Counted from the stretch's first letter, positions 6,619 through 14,645 are shown. The stretch: DNA of 23,461 nucleotides from Verrucomicrobiota bacterium (GCA_003219355.1 QHOQ01000066.1:1-23461), one strand, 5' to 3'. Program-made: numbers and translations. The notes: a model not told the origin generated them from the sequence alone.

Positions 6619-7836
6619 ATGACGCAAAACGTTTGGTTTATTGCTGCGATTTGGATGGCGCTCGCGCTTTCGGCGAGCCTCATTTCAATTTGGGCAGGTA
6701 TATCTGTTGCATTAGTCGAAATTCTCGTTGGCGTGGTCGCGGGAAATTTTCTTGGAATTCATGCGACCACCGATTGGATCAATTTTCTCGCGCTGCTCGG
6801 CAGCGGCGTTCTGACGTTTCTCGCGGGCGCAGAAATCGATCCCCGTTCGCTGAAAGCGAATCTGCGCGCAAGCGGATTCATCGGTATTCTTTCTTTCGGC
6901 GTGCCGTTCGCGATTGTCTGGCTATTTGCGCAGTTCGTCCTCCGCTGGCCCCTGCAGCAGGCGCAGATCGCTGGAGTCGCACTTTCGACCACATCGGTGG
7001 CGGTCGTTTACGCAGTAATGATCGAAGGCGGTTATAGCGACACCGCCATGGGTAAGACGATTCTGGCTGCGTGTTTTATTACAGACCTCGGCACAGTTCT
7101 CGCACTCGGGGTCTTGTTCGCAAACTTCAACATGTGGCTTGTCCTATTCGTAGTCGTGATGTGCGTGGTGCTTTGGTTTATGCCGGCGTGGACGCAGTTC
7201 ATTATCGTGCGACTCGGCGCGACCCGAGTTAGTGAGCCTGAGGTTAAATTCATCTTTTTTATCCTGTTTTTCCTCGGCGGCCTGGCCACAACAGCGAAAA
7301 GCGAGGCCGTTTTACCGGCATATCTCGTCGGTCTTGCTGTGTCCGGCGTCTTTCTGCGCGACAAAACGCTCCTAAACCGAATGCGCAGCATCGCGTTCGC
7401 AATCTTTACGCCATTCTATTTCATTAAGGCAGGGCTTTACGTTTCATTGCCGGCGCTCTGGACGGGGCTCGGAATAATTGGGGCTCTCTTGCTCTTGAAG
7501 ATGATCACGAAGCTTGTTGGCGTGTTCCCGCTTGCGCGAATGCACTACATGGGAAAACGCGAAGCGAGTTACACAACGCTTCTAATGGCAACCGGACTGA
7601 CCTTCGGCACGATTTCGGCGCTGTTTGGTCTGCAAAACAAAATCATCGACCAGCAGCAATACACAATTCTTGTCAGTGTCGTGATCCTGAGCGCGTTTAT
7701 ACCGACGCTGATCGCGCAAAAGTTTTTCCAGCCATCAGTCGAGGCGATGCACGCGTGGGGCCGTCTCTATCGCAAGCGCATGCGGGTGTTAAGCGTGGAG
7801 GACGTGGGAAACAATGGCGATATGAAAAATGAGTGA
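6619..7836 (+). CDS. CPA2-family cation:proton antiporter under fluoride control
   Basis: This 405-residue membrane protein has about 12 hydrophobic segments. It follows the Na+/H+ exchanger (CPA2, KefB/NapA-like) pattern: GSGVLTFLAGAEIDP in the fourth segment, VALSTTSVAVVYAVM, then FITDLGTVLALG, the ion-site helix with an Asp (residue about 156), and later MATGLTFGTISALFG. There is no C-terminal TrkA-N domain. The ATG has one of the best ribosome binding sites in the window, AAAGGAGGAG. It lies inside the expression platform of the fluoride riboswitch immediately upstream. Fluoride riboswitches are known upstream of Fluc/CrcB, EriC-F and Na+/H+ antiporter genes. The protein may export cations or protons to offset fluoride stress, or fluoride itself; the substrate cannot be read from sequence. 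Confidence 0.9.
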   Translation: MTQNVWFIAAIWMALALSASLISIWAGISVALVEILVGVVAGNFLGIHATTDWINFLALLGSGVLTFLAGAEIDPRSLKANLRASGFIGILSFGVPFAIVWLFAQFVLRWPLQQAQIAGVALSTTSVAVVYAVMIEGGYSDTAMGKTILAACFITDLGTVLALGVLFANFNMWLVLFVVVMCVVLWFMPAWTQFIIVRLGATRVSEPEVKFIFFILFFLGGLATTAKSEAVLPAYLVGLAVSGVFLRDKTLLNRMRSIAFAIFTPFYFIKAGLYVSLPALWTGLGIIGALLLLKMITKLVGVFPLARMHYMGKREASYTTLLMATGLTFGTISALFGLQNKIIDQQQYTILVSVVILSAFIPTLIAQKFFQPSVEAMHAWGRLYRKRMRVLSVEDVGNNGDMKNE

Positions 7837-8054
7837 CGAGACATCACGAGCTCGCCGTTGCGTCGCAAAAGCGCAAGATCGGTGGTCTGCGTGAAACTGT
7901 CATTGGCGCGCTTTGGAGCGCAGCTGCACGCCGGTTCAGAAGGCATTTCAACCGAGCAGGCACCGCAGCCTAGCGAGACCATCGAAGCACTGCGCAACGG
8001 CGACGGCATTTTGGAACGGGCGCAATCCGAAGTTTTTTTCTTACCCGCAAGGTG
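7837..8054 (+). other. Gap between antiporter and next gene; uncertain coding
   Basis: Two short frames run here. One starts with a GTG overlapping the antiporter stop (7833, as GTGA) and ends at 7973 after 46 codons. The other runs from the antiporter stop to 8055 without a stop and ends in the TGA that overlaps the ATG at 8055 (TGATG). The second has a reasonable composition (SETIEALRNGDGILERAQSE), but I recognise no family. The stretch GCGCGCTTTGGAGCGC near 7907-7921 is a hairpin that looks like part of an intergenic repeat. Confidence 0.3.
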
Positions 8055-8660
8055 ATGAAGATGCAGCCACAGATCATTGAGTCGCGGCGAAGAAAATTGC
8101 CACCAAACTTGATGGAATCGGACGATGTAGACGCTGCAGCACTCTTTCCAGAAACGCTCACCAGCATGCTGGCCGGCCCTGTAGCCGGCATTTTGCGGTC
8201 GATCGAAGAAACGCGGGATGTTCTGGATGAGGCAATGCAAGTCGCCGTCTCGGGTGGCGATGGGGCCGCCCCGGATGAGTTACCGAAACCGGCTGGCATG
8301 CCAGTGCTGGATGTCAGCGAAATTTCCAAACAGATTGTGATCGAAAAATCGGCAGTGCTTTCACTGCTCGGCAAGGGCATGCTGACATCGCACGTCAGGC
8401 GAAAAGTGGAGATCGAATACGATCGCGCGTTGTTGGGATTTCTGAGTCTTTACGCAAACCGTCTTCGTCGCTGGATGGAGCAGAATATCAATGCACTGCG
8501 TAACGCGTTTACCGCATTCGCTGACATGCATCGCGCGCACTTTAACACTGCCGCGGTTCCTGGTTTATCCGCCATATCGGCCCTTCAAAATGACCTTCGG
8601 GTTTTGCGCGAATGGGAACCCGGTGACCAGGAGGCTCAACCTGTGATCGGCAGGGCATGA
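8055..8660 (+). CDS. Unrecognised helical protein downstream of the antiporter
   Basis: The ATG at 8055 gives 201 residues; an alternative ATG lies at 8061. I do not recognise the family with confidence. The sequence is predicted to be mainly alpha-helical, with no signal peptide or membrane segment. It has an acidic N-terminal half (FPETLTSMLAGPVAGILRSI), a Gly/Pro-rich linker at about residues 75-90, and a C-terminal helical region. The latter holds SHVRRKVEIEYDRALL and a run of basic and aromatic residues (YANRLRRWMEQNI). That end resembles the terminal helices of bacterial dynamin-like GTPases, but no GTP-binding motif is present, so it could be a remnant or an unrelated helical protein. 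It may share the fluoride-controlled transcript. Confidence 0.55.
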   Translation: MKMQPQIIESRRRKLPPNLMESDDVDAAALFPETLTSMLAGPVAGILRSIEETRDVLDEAMQVAVSGGDGAAPDELPKPAGMPVLDVSEISKQIVIEKSAVLSLLGKGMLTSHVRRKVEIEYDRALLGFLSLYANRLRRWMEQNINALRNAFTAFADMHRAHFNTAAVPGLSAISALQNDLRVLREWEPGDQEAQPVIGRA

Positions 8661-8780
8661 AATATTCATCCGAAGTGCGTCGGCCAGACCTCTCGTAACC
8701 GATCCACCGCGGATCGTTGTTGGATCAACACACGATGCAGATTGGAAATTGCGCGTTATTCACGTTAGAAGTTAGCACTT

Positions 8781-9773
8781 ATGGCGCAACAGAGCGGGAC
8801 CCAAACGATTACGTTGACAAGCGATCAGCAGAAGAGCGTCCCGGTGGTTACAGTCGAGAGTTTTTATAATTCTCATGCCGAGAAGCTGCACATGAAGTTG
8901 GAAGGGCCGCGCGTAGGGTTTCACAGGAAAATTCGCGAGCCCACGATCAATCGCCCCGGTCTCGCGCTTTCCGGATTCTACACTTATTTCGCAGAGAAAC
9001 GTGTCCAGGTGCTCGGCGCGGCCGAGCACTCATATCTCAAAAGTTTGACTCCAAAAGTACGCATAGGGCGATTTCGCAAGCTTTGCGAGCGCAAGATTCC
9101 GTGCTTGGTGATGTCGCGCGGGTTTCACCTTGCCGAGGAGTTGCTCGCAGTAACGGAGAAAGCACAGATCGCTGTGTTTCGCACTCCGATGATCACGATG
9201 AACTTTATCAACGCGGCGACGATCGCTCTCGAAGTCGATTTTTCGCCAACGGTGACCGAGTTCGGTAGCATGGTGGATATTTTGGGGGTTGGGGTTTTGA
9301 TTCGCGGTGCCAGCGGCATCGGCAAAAGCGAATGCGTCCTTGGCTTAATCGAGCGTGGCTACAGCCTCGTAGCCGATGACGTGACGCGAATCACCTCGCT
9401 CGAAGGTCGCGAGCTTATGGCGACAGCGCCGGAACTGACGCGCAATCACATCGAGGTTCGCGGGATCGGTATCATTAATGTGGCCTCCGTTTTCGGCATT
9501 GGCAGTATTCGAATCGAGAAGCGCCTCGATCTTGTCGTCACAATGAAGGATTGGCAGGAGGTCGAGGCCGTTGATCGGATCGGGCTCGACCGGGAATTTT
9601 ACGAAATTCTCGGGCTTCAGGTGCCACATGTGACAATTCCGGTGCGGCCGGGCCGCGATATGGCGCGTCTAATCGAAGTCGCCGCGATGGATCAAAAACT
9701 TAAGGGGCTCGGCCAGAACAGCGCGCTCGAATTTAACACCAAGCTGCTCAACTTAATGGAGCATAAGGACTGA
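8781..9773 (+). CDS. hprK: HPr kinase/phosphorylase
   Basis: HprK phosphorylates, and can dephosphorylate, the regulatory serine of HPr, linking phosphotransferase signalling to cell energy state. The 330-residue product has an N-terminal domain ending near residue 140 and a C-terminal kinase domain. That domain holds the Walker A motif GASGIGKSE (176-184), YSLVADDVTRI, and the family signature EVRGIGIINV. The C-terminus keeps IPVRPGRDMARLIEVAA, typical of HprK. The N-terminus is about 20 residues longer than many relatives; the ATG at 8781 is the only good candidate. ptsH starts four bases after the stop and ptsI follows, so enzyme and substrate are co-encoded. Confidence 0.96.
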   Translation: MAQQSGTQTITLTSDQQKSVPVVTVESFYNSHAEKLHMKLEGPRVGFHRKIREPTINRPGLALSGFYTYFAEKRVQVLGAAEHSYLKSLTPKVRIGRFRKLCERKIPCLVMSRGFHLAEELLAVTEKAQIAVFRTPMITMNFINAATIALEVDFSPTVTEFGSMVDILGVGVLIRGASGIGKSECVLGLIERGYSLVADDVTRITSLEGRELMATAPELTRNHIEVRGIGIINVASVFGIGSIRIEKRLDLVVTMKDWQEVEAVDRIGLDREFYEILGLQVPHVTIPVRPGRDMARLIEVAAMDQKLKGLGQNSALEFNTKLLNLMEHKD

Positions 9774-9777
9774 CTTA

Positions 9778-10089
9778 ATGGGTTTGTTGAATCGCAGAGC
9801 GAGTCGCGTCGCGTCCAGCCAGAGGATTGAGAAGGAAATCTCGATTGTAAATCGACTCGGGCTTCACGCGCGTCCGGCAGCGATGTTTGTGCGCGTCGCA
9901 AGCCGTTATCGCTCGGAGATTTGGGTGGCAAAGGAAGGCGAAGAGGTAAATGGCAAGAGCATCATGGGCTTAATGATGTTGGCAGCCGGGCAGGGGTCGA
10001 AACTGCGCATCCGCTGCGAAGGGCCGGATGCTGACAAAGCCATCGAAGAACTCGAGGGATTAATCAGCACCCGCTTCAACGAAGATTGA
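9778..10089 (+). CDS. ptsH: Phosphocarrier protein HPr
   Basis: HPr accepts phosphate from enzyme I on a histidine and can be modified on a serine by HprK. The 103-residue protein contains NRLGLHARPAAMF, with His30 as the phosphorylated residue, and VNGKSIMGLMML, with Ser61 as the HprK target. The 31-residue spacing between them equals that of His15 and Ser46 in classical HPr. About 15 residues (MGLLNRRASRVASSQ) are added at the N-terminus relative to the usual 88-residue form; no internal start replaces the ATG at 9778. An AAGGA sequence at about 9765-9769 is a plausible ribosome binding site. Direct neighbours are hprK and ptsI. Retention of both phosphosites means it can be a full regulatory HPr. 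Confidence 0.95.
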   Translation: MGLLNRRASRVASSQRIEKEISIVNRLGLHARPAAMFVRVASRYRSEIWVAKEGEEVNGKSIMGLMMLAAGQGSKLRIRCEGPDADKAIEELEGLISTRFNED

Positions 10090-10090
10090 C

Positions 10091-10106
10091 CGCGAAAGCT
10101 TTCGCG
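10091..10106. promoter_or_regulatory. Perfect 16-bp palindrome between ptsH and ptsI
   Basis: CGCGAAAGCTTTCGCG is a perfect, uninterrupted palindrome starting two bases after the ptsH stop and 30 bases before the ptsI start. It could be a DNA operator for a dimeric regulator. As RNA, CGCGAA-AGCT-TTCGCG could fold into a small hairpin affecting processing or the ptsH/ptsI ratio. No T-run follows, so it is not a standard terminator. No regulator is identified. Confidence 0.4.
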
Positions 10107-10136
10107 AGTTGACATCCCAATTAACCTCGCAGGTGG

Positions 10137-11906
10137 ATGAACGAGCAAAACGCACGACGGGAAATTCGGTTTGAAGGAGCGGGCGTCTCACCAGGAATTG
10201 CTCGCGGCCAGGTTCATGTCGTTCTTGACGATTTCGACGACGTCGCGCGCTACCGCATTTCGCTTTCCCAAGTCACGGATGAAATTGGGCGCTTCGAAGC
10301 CGCCCTGATTCAAACGCGCATGCAGATTCTCGAGATGCAACAGCGCATCGCGGAATCAATCGGAGCAAAGGACGCGGCCATTTTCGATGCCCATCTCCTC
10401 GTGGTCGAGGACCGCACTTTGATCGATGAAGTGCTTAGGAAACTCGAAACTGACCTTTGCAATGTCGAATGGGTGTTTCAGGAAGTTGCCACGACTTACG
10501 CCGAAACGCTCAATAAGATCGATGATCCCTATTTACGCGAGCGCGCGCTGGATATTCAAGATGTGACGAAGCGGGTGATTCGAAATTTGCAGGGCAAAGC
10601 ACCCAAAACATTTCTTGCGTTGAGCGAACCACACATTCTCATCGCGCACAATCTGACCCCATCGGACACGGCGGCGATGAATCGGGAGCGCGTACTTGGG
10701 CTCGCCACCGATCTGGGCAGTCGCACTTCGCATACCGCGATTATGGCACGCTCGCTCAACATTCCCGCGGTGGTCGGTTTGCACGATATCACGGAAAAAC
10801 TTGAGACCGGTCAGTACGTGCTCCTGGATGGAACCACTGGCTTTCTCATTGTCGATCCAACGCCGGAAACGCTTAAGCATTACGGCGAAGTCGAATCGAA
10901 AAGAATCAAAGTCGTGGCGCAATTGAAAGAGCTTCGCGAAACAGTGTCCACTACGCGCGATGGCCGCCACATTGTCCTCTCGGCCAACATCGAGCTTCCG
11001 GAGGACGTCGATGCCGTCGCAGCCAATGGGGCCGAGGGAATCGGGCTTTATCGCACTGAGTTCCTTTATCTGAACCGCAACACTTTGCCAACAGAAGATG
11101 AACAATACGAAACTTACAGAAAGGTGGCGGAGCGCGTCCGGCCCGACCCGCTGATTATTCGAACCTTTGATCTCGGCGGCGACAAATTGGCCCCCGGGGC
11201 TGTCGATATCAGCGACGAGTTGAACCCATTTCTTGGCTGGCGCGCGATCCGTTTCTGCCTCGAGAACATCGACATTTTCAAGACGCAGTTGCGCGCCATT
11301 CTTCGCGCCGCCGCTGTGGGCAATGTAAAGATCATGTTTCCGATGATATCGGGCTTGGACGAATTACGCGGCGCAATGTCCGTGCTCGCCGAATGCAAGG
11401 AAGAGCTGTGTGCATCGAAGATCGACATCGGCGAAAAAACGGAAGTTGGCGCGATGATCGAAATCCCGAGTGCCGCGATTTCCGCTGACGTGCTCGCGAG
11501 CGAAGTCGATTTTTTCAGTATCGGAACAAACGATCTGATTCAATACGCGCTCGCAGTCGATCGCGTGAACGAGAGGATCGCGCATCTCTACGAGCCGACC
11601 CATCCGGCAGTCCTGCGTTTGCTTAAAATGATCGCCGATGCCGCGCATGCGAATAATATCTGGGTCGGTGTTTGCGGCGAGATGGCGGGAGACGTCGCGC
11701 TCATTCCGCTTTTGCTCGGGCTTGACATGGACGAGTTGAGCGCGGGCGCGAACCTTGTGCCGCGGGTCAAGCGCGCGGTGCAAAGTCTGGCTATTCCTGA
11801 GTGCCGCGAGCTTGTCGAGGAAGCGCTCAAGCTTCAGACGCCATCGGAGGTTCTGGCGCGGTGTTTGGAGCTGGCGGACAAGCGCTACGGCGATTTACTG
11901 GGCTGA
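10137..11906 (+). CDS. ptsI: Phosphoenolpyruvate-protein phosphotransferase (enzyme I)
   Basis: Enzyme I transfers phosphate from phosphoenolpyruvate to HPr. The 589-residue product has normal length and shows the domains in order. The N-terminal HPr-binding and phosphohistidine region has GSRTSHTAIMARS, with active His at residue 199. The C-terminal PEP-binding barrel shows GIGLYRTEFLY, RTFDLGGDK, NPFLGWRAIR, the MFPMISG strand, EVGAMIEIPSA, FSIGTNDLIQY and finally VGVCGEMAGD with the catalytic Cys. All key residues are present. No PTS permease genes (enzyme II) are in the window. Together with HprK this suggests a regulatory rather than purely sugar-uptake role. The AGGTGG in front of the ATG is closer than ideal for a ribosome binding site. 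Confidence 0.97.
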   Translation: MNEQNARREIRFEGAGVSPGIARGQVHVVLDDFDDVARYRISLSQVTDEIGRFEAALIQTRMQILEMQQRIAESIGAKDAAIFDAHLLVVEDRTLIDEVLRKLETDLCNVEWVFQEVATTYAETLNKIDDPYLRERALDIQDVTKRVIRNLQGKAPKTFLALSEPHILIAHNLTPSDTAAMNRERVLGLATDLGSRTSHTAIMARSLNIPAVVGLHDITEKLETGQYVLLDGTTGFLIVDPTPETLKHYGEVESKRIKVVAQLKELRETVSTTRDGRHIVLSANIELPEDVDAVAANGAEGIGLYRTEFLYLNRNTLPTEDEQYETYRKVAERVRPDPLIIRTFDLGGDKLAPGAVDISDELNPFLGWRAIRFCLENIDIFKTQLRAILRAAAVGNVKIMFPMISGLDELRGAMSVLAECKEELCASKIDIGEKTEVGAMIEIPSAAISADVLASEVDFFSIGTNDLIQYALAVDRVNERIAHLYEPTHPAVLRLLKMIADAAHANNIWVGVCGEMAGDVALIPLLLGLDMDELSAGANLVPRVKRAVQSLAIPECRELVEEALKLQTPSEVLARCLELADKRYGDLLG

Positions 11907-11974
11907 TGTAGAAGGCGCGTGTCCTCACGCGCAGGATTTCGCTTGATTTGCGACTGAGGACAGCCACCGCTACA
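11907..11974. repeat. Two-armed palindromic repeat between convergent ptsI and DUF151 genes
   Basis: The element starts directly after the ptsI stop codon. Outer ends TGTAG (11907-11911) and CTACA (11970-11974) are inverted, as are TGTCCT (11920-11925) and AGGACA (11957-11962). The left arm also folds by itself: GCGCGTG (11915-11921), loop TCCT, CACGCGC (11926-11932), a perfect 7-bp stem. It lies between converging genes and may act as a two-way terminator, though no clear T-run follows. Its design is like that of the repeat at 20836. Confidence 0.55.
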
Positions 11975-11978
11975 CCAC

Positions 11979-12455
11979 TTACTCTTCTGACTCAGTCTCG
12001 GGATCGGGCTTTAGCCCTTCTTCCTCCATCTTCCGCAAGACATCGCTCATATCATCCACTTCGTCCCAAACATCTTGGCTCACGTAAATGGGGGCCTTTT
12101 GCTGTGTCGCCATCGCGATGCAGTCACTCGGTCGCCCATCAAGCTCGATGATTTTTTTCTGATGCAATTCGTTTTCAACACGAATGATCACGCGCGCATA
12201 ATAGGTGGCATTCTTGAGATCATTGATGATGACTCGCTCGACCTTCGCGCCGAGGGCCGTCATCAAATGTCCGATGAGATCATGAGTAAGGGGACGCTCC
12301 TTGGTGATCTGGCGCATGAACATGGTAATCGCGCCGCCCACCGTTTGATCGACGTAAATGATGAAGACTTTGTCATTATTTCCGATAAACACCGCGCACC
12401 CGCCGCTCGTCGGCAAGACTGCTCGCACTTGCACCTCGATCACCGTTTTGTTCAT
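11979..12455 (-). CDS. Bifunctional nuclease-family protein (DUF151)
   Basis: The 158-residue protein belongs to DUF151 (BFN domain). Features are the start KTVIEVQVRAVLPTSGGCAVFIGN, then FIIYVDQTVGGAI, RPLTHDLIGHLMTALGAKVERVIINDL, and the diagnostic IIELDGRPSDCIAMATQQKAPIYVS, matching the family's ElDaRPSDAIALA block. An acidic tail (about residues 140-158) follows. A few plant members have nuclease activity; bacterial roles are mostly unknown, so the nuclease name comes from the family only. The gene is transcribed toward ptsI. It is divergent from speA with a 175-base gap to the possible leader ORF. Confidence 0.9.
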   Translation of the reverse strand: MNKTVIEVQVRAVLPTSGGCAVFIGNNDKVFIIYVDQTVGGAITMFMRQITKERPLTHDLIGHLMTALGAKVERVIINDLKNATYYARVIIRVENELHQKKIIELDGRPSDCIAMATQQKAPIYVSQDVWDEVDDMSDVLRKMEEEGLKPDPETESEE

Positions 12456-12538
12456 CGGATGAACGGTAGCCGCCCGAGCATGAAAAACAAGCTACGGTGG
12501 ATCGCGTGTTCGCTTGCGCGTTAGAAAAATAGCGTCAA

Positions 12539-12593
12539 AGCCGGATGATTCTTAACATCGAGGAAGGGTCTGCTCGATCCAACTTGGCCGGCT
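12539..12593 (+). promoter_or_regulatory. Nested stem-loop in the speA leader
   Basis: Two perfect 6-bp stems are nested. The outer is AGCCGG (12539-12544) with CCGGCT (12588-12593). The inner is ATCGAG (12557-12562) with CTCGAT (12573-12578), enclosing a 10-base loop. Unpaired strands of 12 and 9 bases separate the stems. It lies 37 bases before the putative leader ORF. It does not match a riboswitch class I know; polyamine or arginine sensing would be speculation. Confidence 0.35.
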
Positions 12594-12630
12594 GTGAATA
12601 AGTGCCGAAAATTTCCTTAAGGGGACTTGC

Positions 12631-12693
12631 ATGTTCGACTTGGTGATTGAATGTGCGTTTGCGGCTTGTCGCCGCGTCACAAACCACAGATGA
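12631..12693 (+). CDS. Possible 20-codon leader ORF coupled to speA
   Basis: AAGGGG (12619-12624) is a good Shine-Dalgarno match six bases before the ATG at 12631, in a region where such sites are rare. The frame encodes MFDLVIECAFAACRRVTNHR and stops at TGA 12691-12693. That stop overlaps the likely speA ATG at 12690 as ATGA. Three of its 20 codons are arginine, including the last (AGA), which could matter for an arginine decarboxylase. It may be a regulatory leader peptide or simply a translation-coupling ORF. No protein family is implied. Confidence 0.35.
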   Translation: MFDLVIECAFAACRRVTNHR

Positions 12694-14645
12694 AAACTGA
12701 GTGGGGCGTTGAGTCCGCCATCGCTACTTACAACGTGGATGGATGGGGCCGTGGTTACTTTACAATCAACGGCTCAGGAAACGTGGAGGCGCGTCCATTG
12801 CAGGAAAACGGCGGTTGCATCGATCTCCTCGAAGTCGTCAACGAAGCACGCAATCGCGGGCTAGGTTTTCCGCTGGTAATCCGGCTTCAGGATTTGCTAC
12901 GGCATCGCGTCGAATCAGTTAATCGCGCATTTCAAATCGCGATGTCTGAGTTCGGTTATCGCAACGAGTATCGCGGCGTTTTCCCGATTAAGGTCAACCA
13001 ATTGCGCGAAGTCATCGAAGAGATTGTTGATGTCGGCCAGCAGTTTCACTTCGGGCTCGAAGCCGGCAGCAAACCGGAACTGGTCGCCGCGCTGGCCATG
13101 CACAAGGACCCGGAAAGTCTGATCATTTGCAACGGCTACAAAGATCCCGCGTTCATTCGTATTGCACTCCTCGGCCGCAAGCTCGGTAAATCGGTTATCA
13201 TTGTCATCGAAAAGCTGGAAGAGCTTGAGCAAACCATCCGAACTTCAAACGAAGTCGGCGTCGAACCGGACATCGGTATTCGCGTGCGCTTGCACAGCAA
13301 AGGATCTGGCAAATGGTCGCCGAGCGGTGGCGAAAACGCGAAGTTCGGCCTCGATACAACCAATCTGATTGCTGCAAGTCAGATGTTGAAAGACGCCGGT
13401 CTGACCCATTGCCTAAAACTCGTTCATTTTCACGTCGGATCGCAGGTGCCGGACATCTCAACAATCAAGCGCGCCGTGCGCGAAGCCGCCCGCTATTACG
13501 CAAAGCTTGCCAAGCTCGGCTATAAGCTCGGTTATCTCGACGTGGGCGGCGGCCTCGGTGTTGATTACGATGGCTCACGGAGCGATTTCGACAGCTCCAC
13601 CAATTATTCGCTCCAGGAATATGCTAACGACGTTGTTTGGAACATCATGGACGTGTGCGATTCCGAAGGTGTCGCGCATCCCGCGATCGTGAGCGAAGGC
13701 GGACGCGCGATTGTCGCGCATCATTCGGTGCTCGTGATGGAAGCTTTCAGCTCCATCGAGAGAACCGCGCCGAAACTCAAAGTCGAAGCGACCGAAAAAG
13801 ATCACAAACTCGTGGGCGACATCCTCGATGTGAAACAGCGACTGAAGCGCGGCAACCGAATAGAGAGCCTGCATGACAGCCAGCAGATCAAGGAAGAATC
13901 GCAGCAAATGTTCGATCTGGGGCTGCTCGATCTGGAATCGAAAGCGAAGATCGAGACCGTTTACTGGCAGCTTGCGCAGCAGATCGTGAACATGCATCGC
14001 GGTCTGCGCTTTGTGCCGGAGGAAGTAAAGGAGCTTGAGATTTCACTGGGAGATCAATACATCTGCAACTTCTCCATTTTTCAGTCTCTGCTCGATCACT
14101 GGGCGCTTGGCCAACTCTTTCCCATCATGCCGATCCATCGACTCACCACTCCGCCCGATCGCAACGGCATGATCGTTGACATCACCTGCGATTCCGACGG
14201 CAAAATCGCAAAATTCATCGACCTCCAGGATGTGAAGGAGACGTTGCCGCTCCATCGCATCTCGCCCGGCGAGATGTATTACATCGGCGTTTTTATGGTG
14301 GGCGCTTATCAGGACATCATGGGCGACCTCCACAATTTGTTTGGACGTGTGACTGAGGTGCACGTTTTTCTGGATCCCGATGAAGAATCGGGTTGGTACA
14401 TCGAAGAAGTGATTGAAGGCAGCACTATCGGCGAAGTGCTTGCCATGACGCAATGGGACAAAGTCGAGCTGATGCGGCTTCTCAAATCGGAAGTCGACGC
14501 CGCAATCAAATCCGATCGGCTCAAGCCAAATGATGCGATGAAACTCCTCTCTGACTATGAGCGTCTCCTTCAGGAATACACTTATCTTTCGTTCAACGGC
14601 GCCAAACTCTCGCCGCAACCGGGCAACTGGTTGCCCCTGAGCTAG
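12690..14645 (+). CDS. speA: Biosynthetic arginine decarboxylase
   Basis: SpeA converts arginine to agmatine with pyridoxal phosphate, the first step of the agmatine route to putrescine. The 651-residue protein from the ATG at 12690 begins KTEWGVESAIATYNVDGWG. It then has YRGVFPIKVNQ, with the PLP lysine near residue 101, LVHFHVGSQVPD, LDVGGGLGVDYDG, SEGGRAIVAHHSVLV and, in the C-terminal domain, VDITCDSDGKI with the catalytic cysteine. Length fits the family (about 630-660). An in-frame ATG at 12651 would add 13 residues (MCVCGLSPRHKPQ), but it has no ribosome binding site and lies inside the putative leader ORF. Agmatine-processing genes are not in the window. Confidence 0.96.
   Translation: MKTEWGVESAIATYNVDGWGRGYFTINGSGNVEARPLQENGGCIDLLEVVNEARNRGLGFPLVIRLQDLLRHRVESVNRAFQIAMSEFGYRNEYRGVFPIKVNQLREVIEEIVDVGQQFHFGLEAGSKPELVAALAMHKDPESLIICNGYKDPAFIRIALLGRKLGKSVIIVIEKLEELEQTIRTSNEVGVEPDIGIRVRLHSKGSGKWSPSGGENAKFGLDTTNLIAASQMLKDAGLTHCLKLVHFHVGSQVPDISTIKRAVREAARYYAKLAKLGYKLGYLDVGGGLGVDYDGSRSDFDSSTNYSLQEYANDVVWNIMDVCDSEGVAHPAIVSEGGRAIVAHHSVLVMEAFSSIERTAPKLKVEATEKDHKLVGDILDVKQRLKRGNRIESLHDSQQIKEESQQMFDLGLLDLESKAKIETVYWQLAQQIVNMHRGLRFVPEEVKELEISLGDQYICNFSIFQSLLDHWALGQLFPIMPIHRLTTPPDRNGMIVDITCDSDGKIAKFIDLQDVKETLPLHRISPGEMYYIGVFMVGAYQDIMGDLHNLFGRVTEVHVFLDPDEESGWYIEEVIEGSTIGEVLAMTQWDKVELMRLLKSEVDAAIKSDRLKPNDAMKLLSDYERLLQEYTYLSFNGAKLSPQPGNWLPLS

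Noticed and set aside
7767..8240. A 157-codon minus-strand frame across the antiporter end and the next gene
   Set aside because: It overlaps the conserved antiporter C-terminus and has no recognisable domain or ribosome binding site.
10109..10137. TTGACA before ptsI as a promoter
   Set aside because: No -10 match occurs 16-18 bases downstream, and hprK, ptsH and ptsI are closely spaced.
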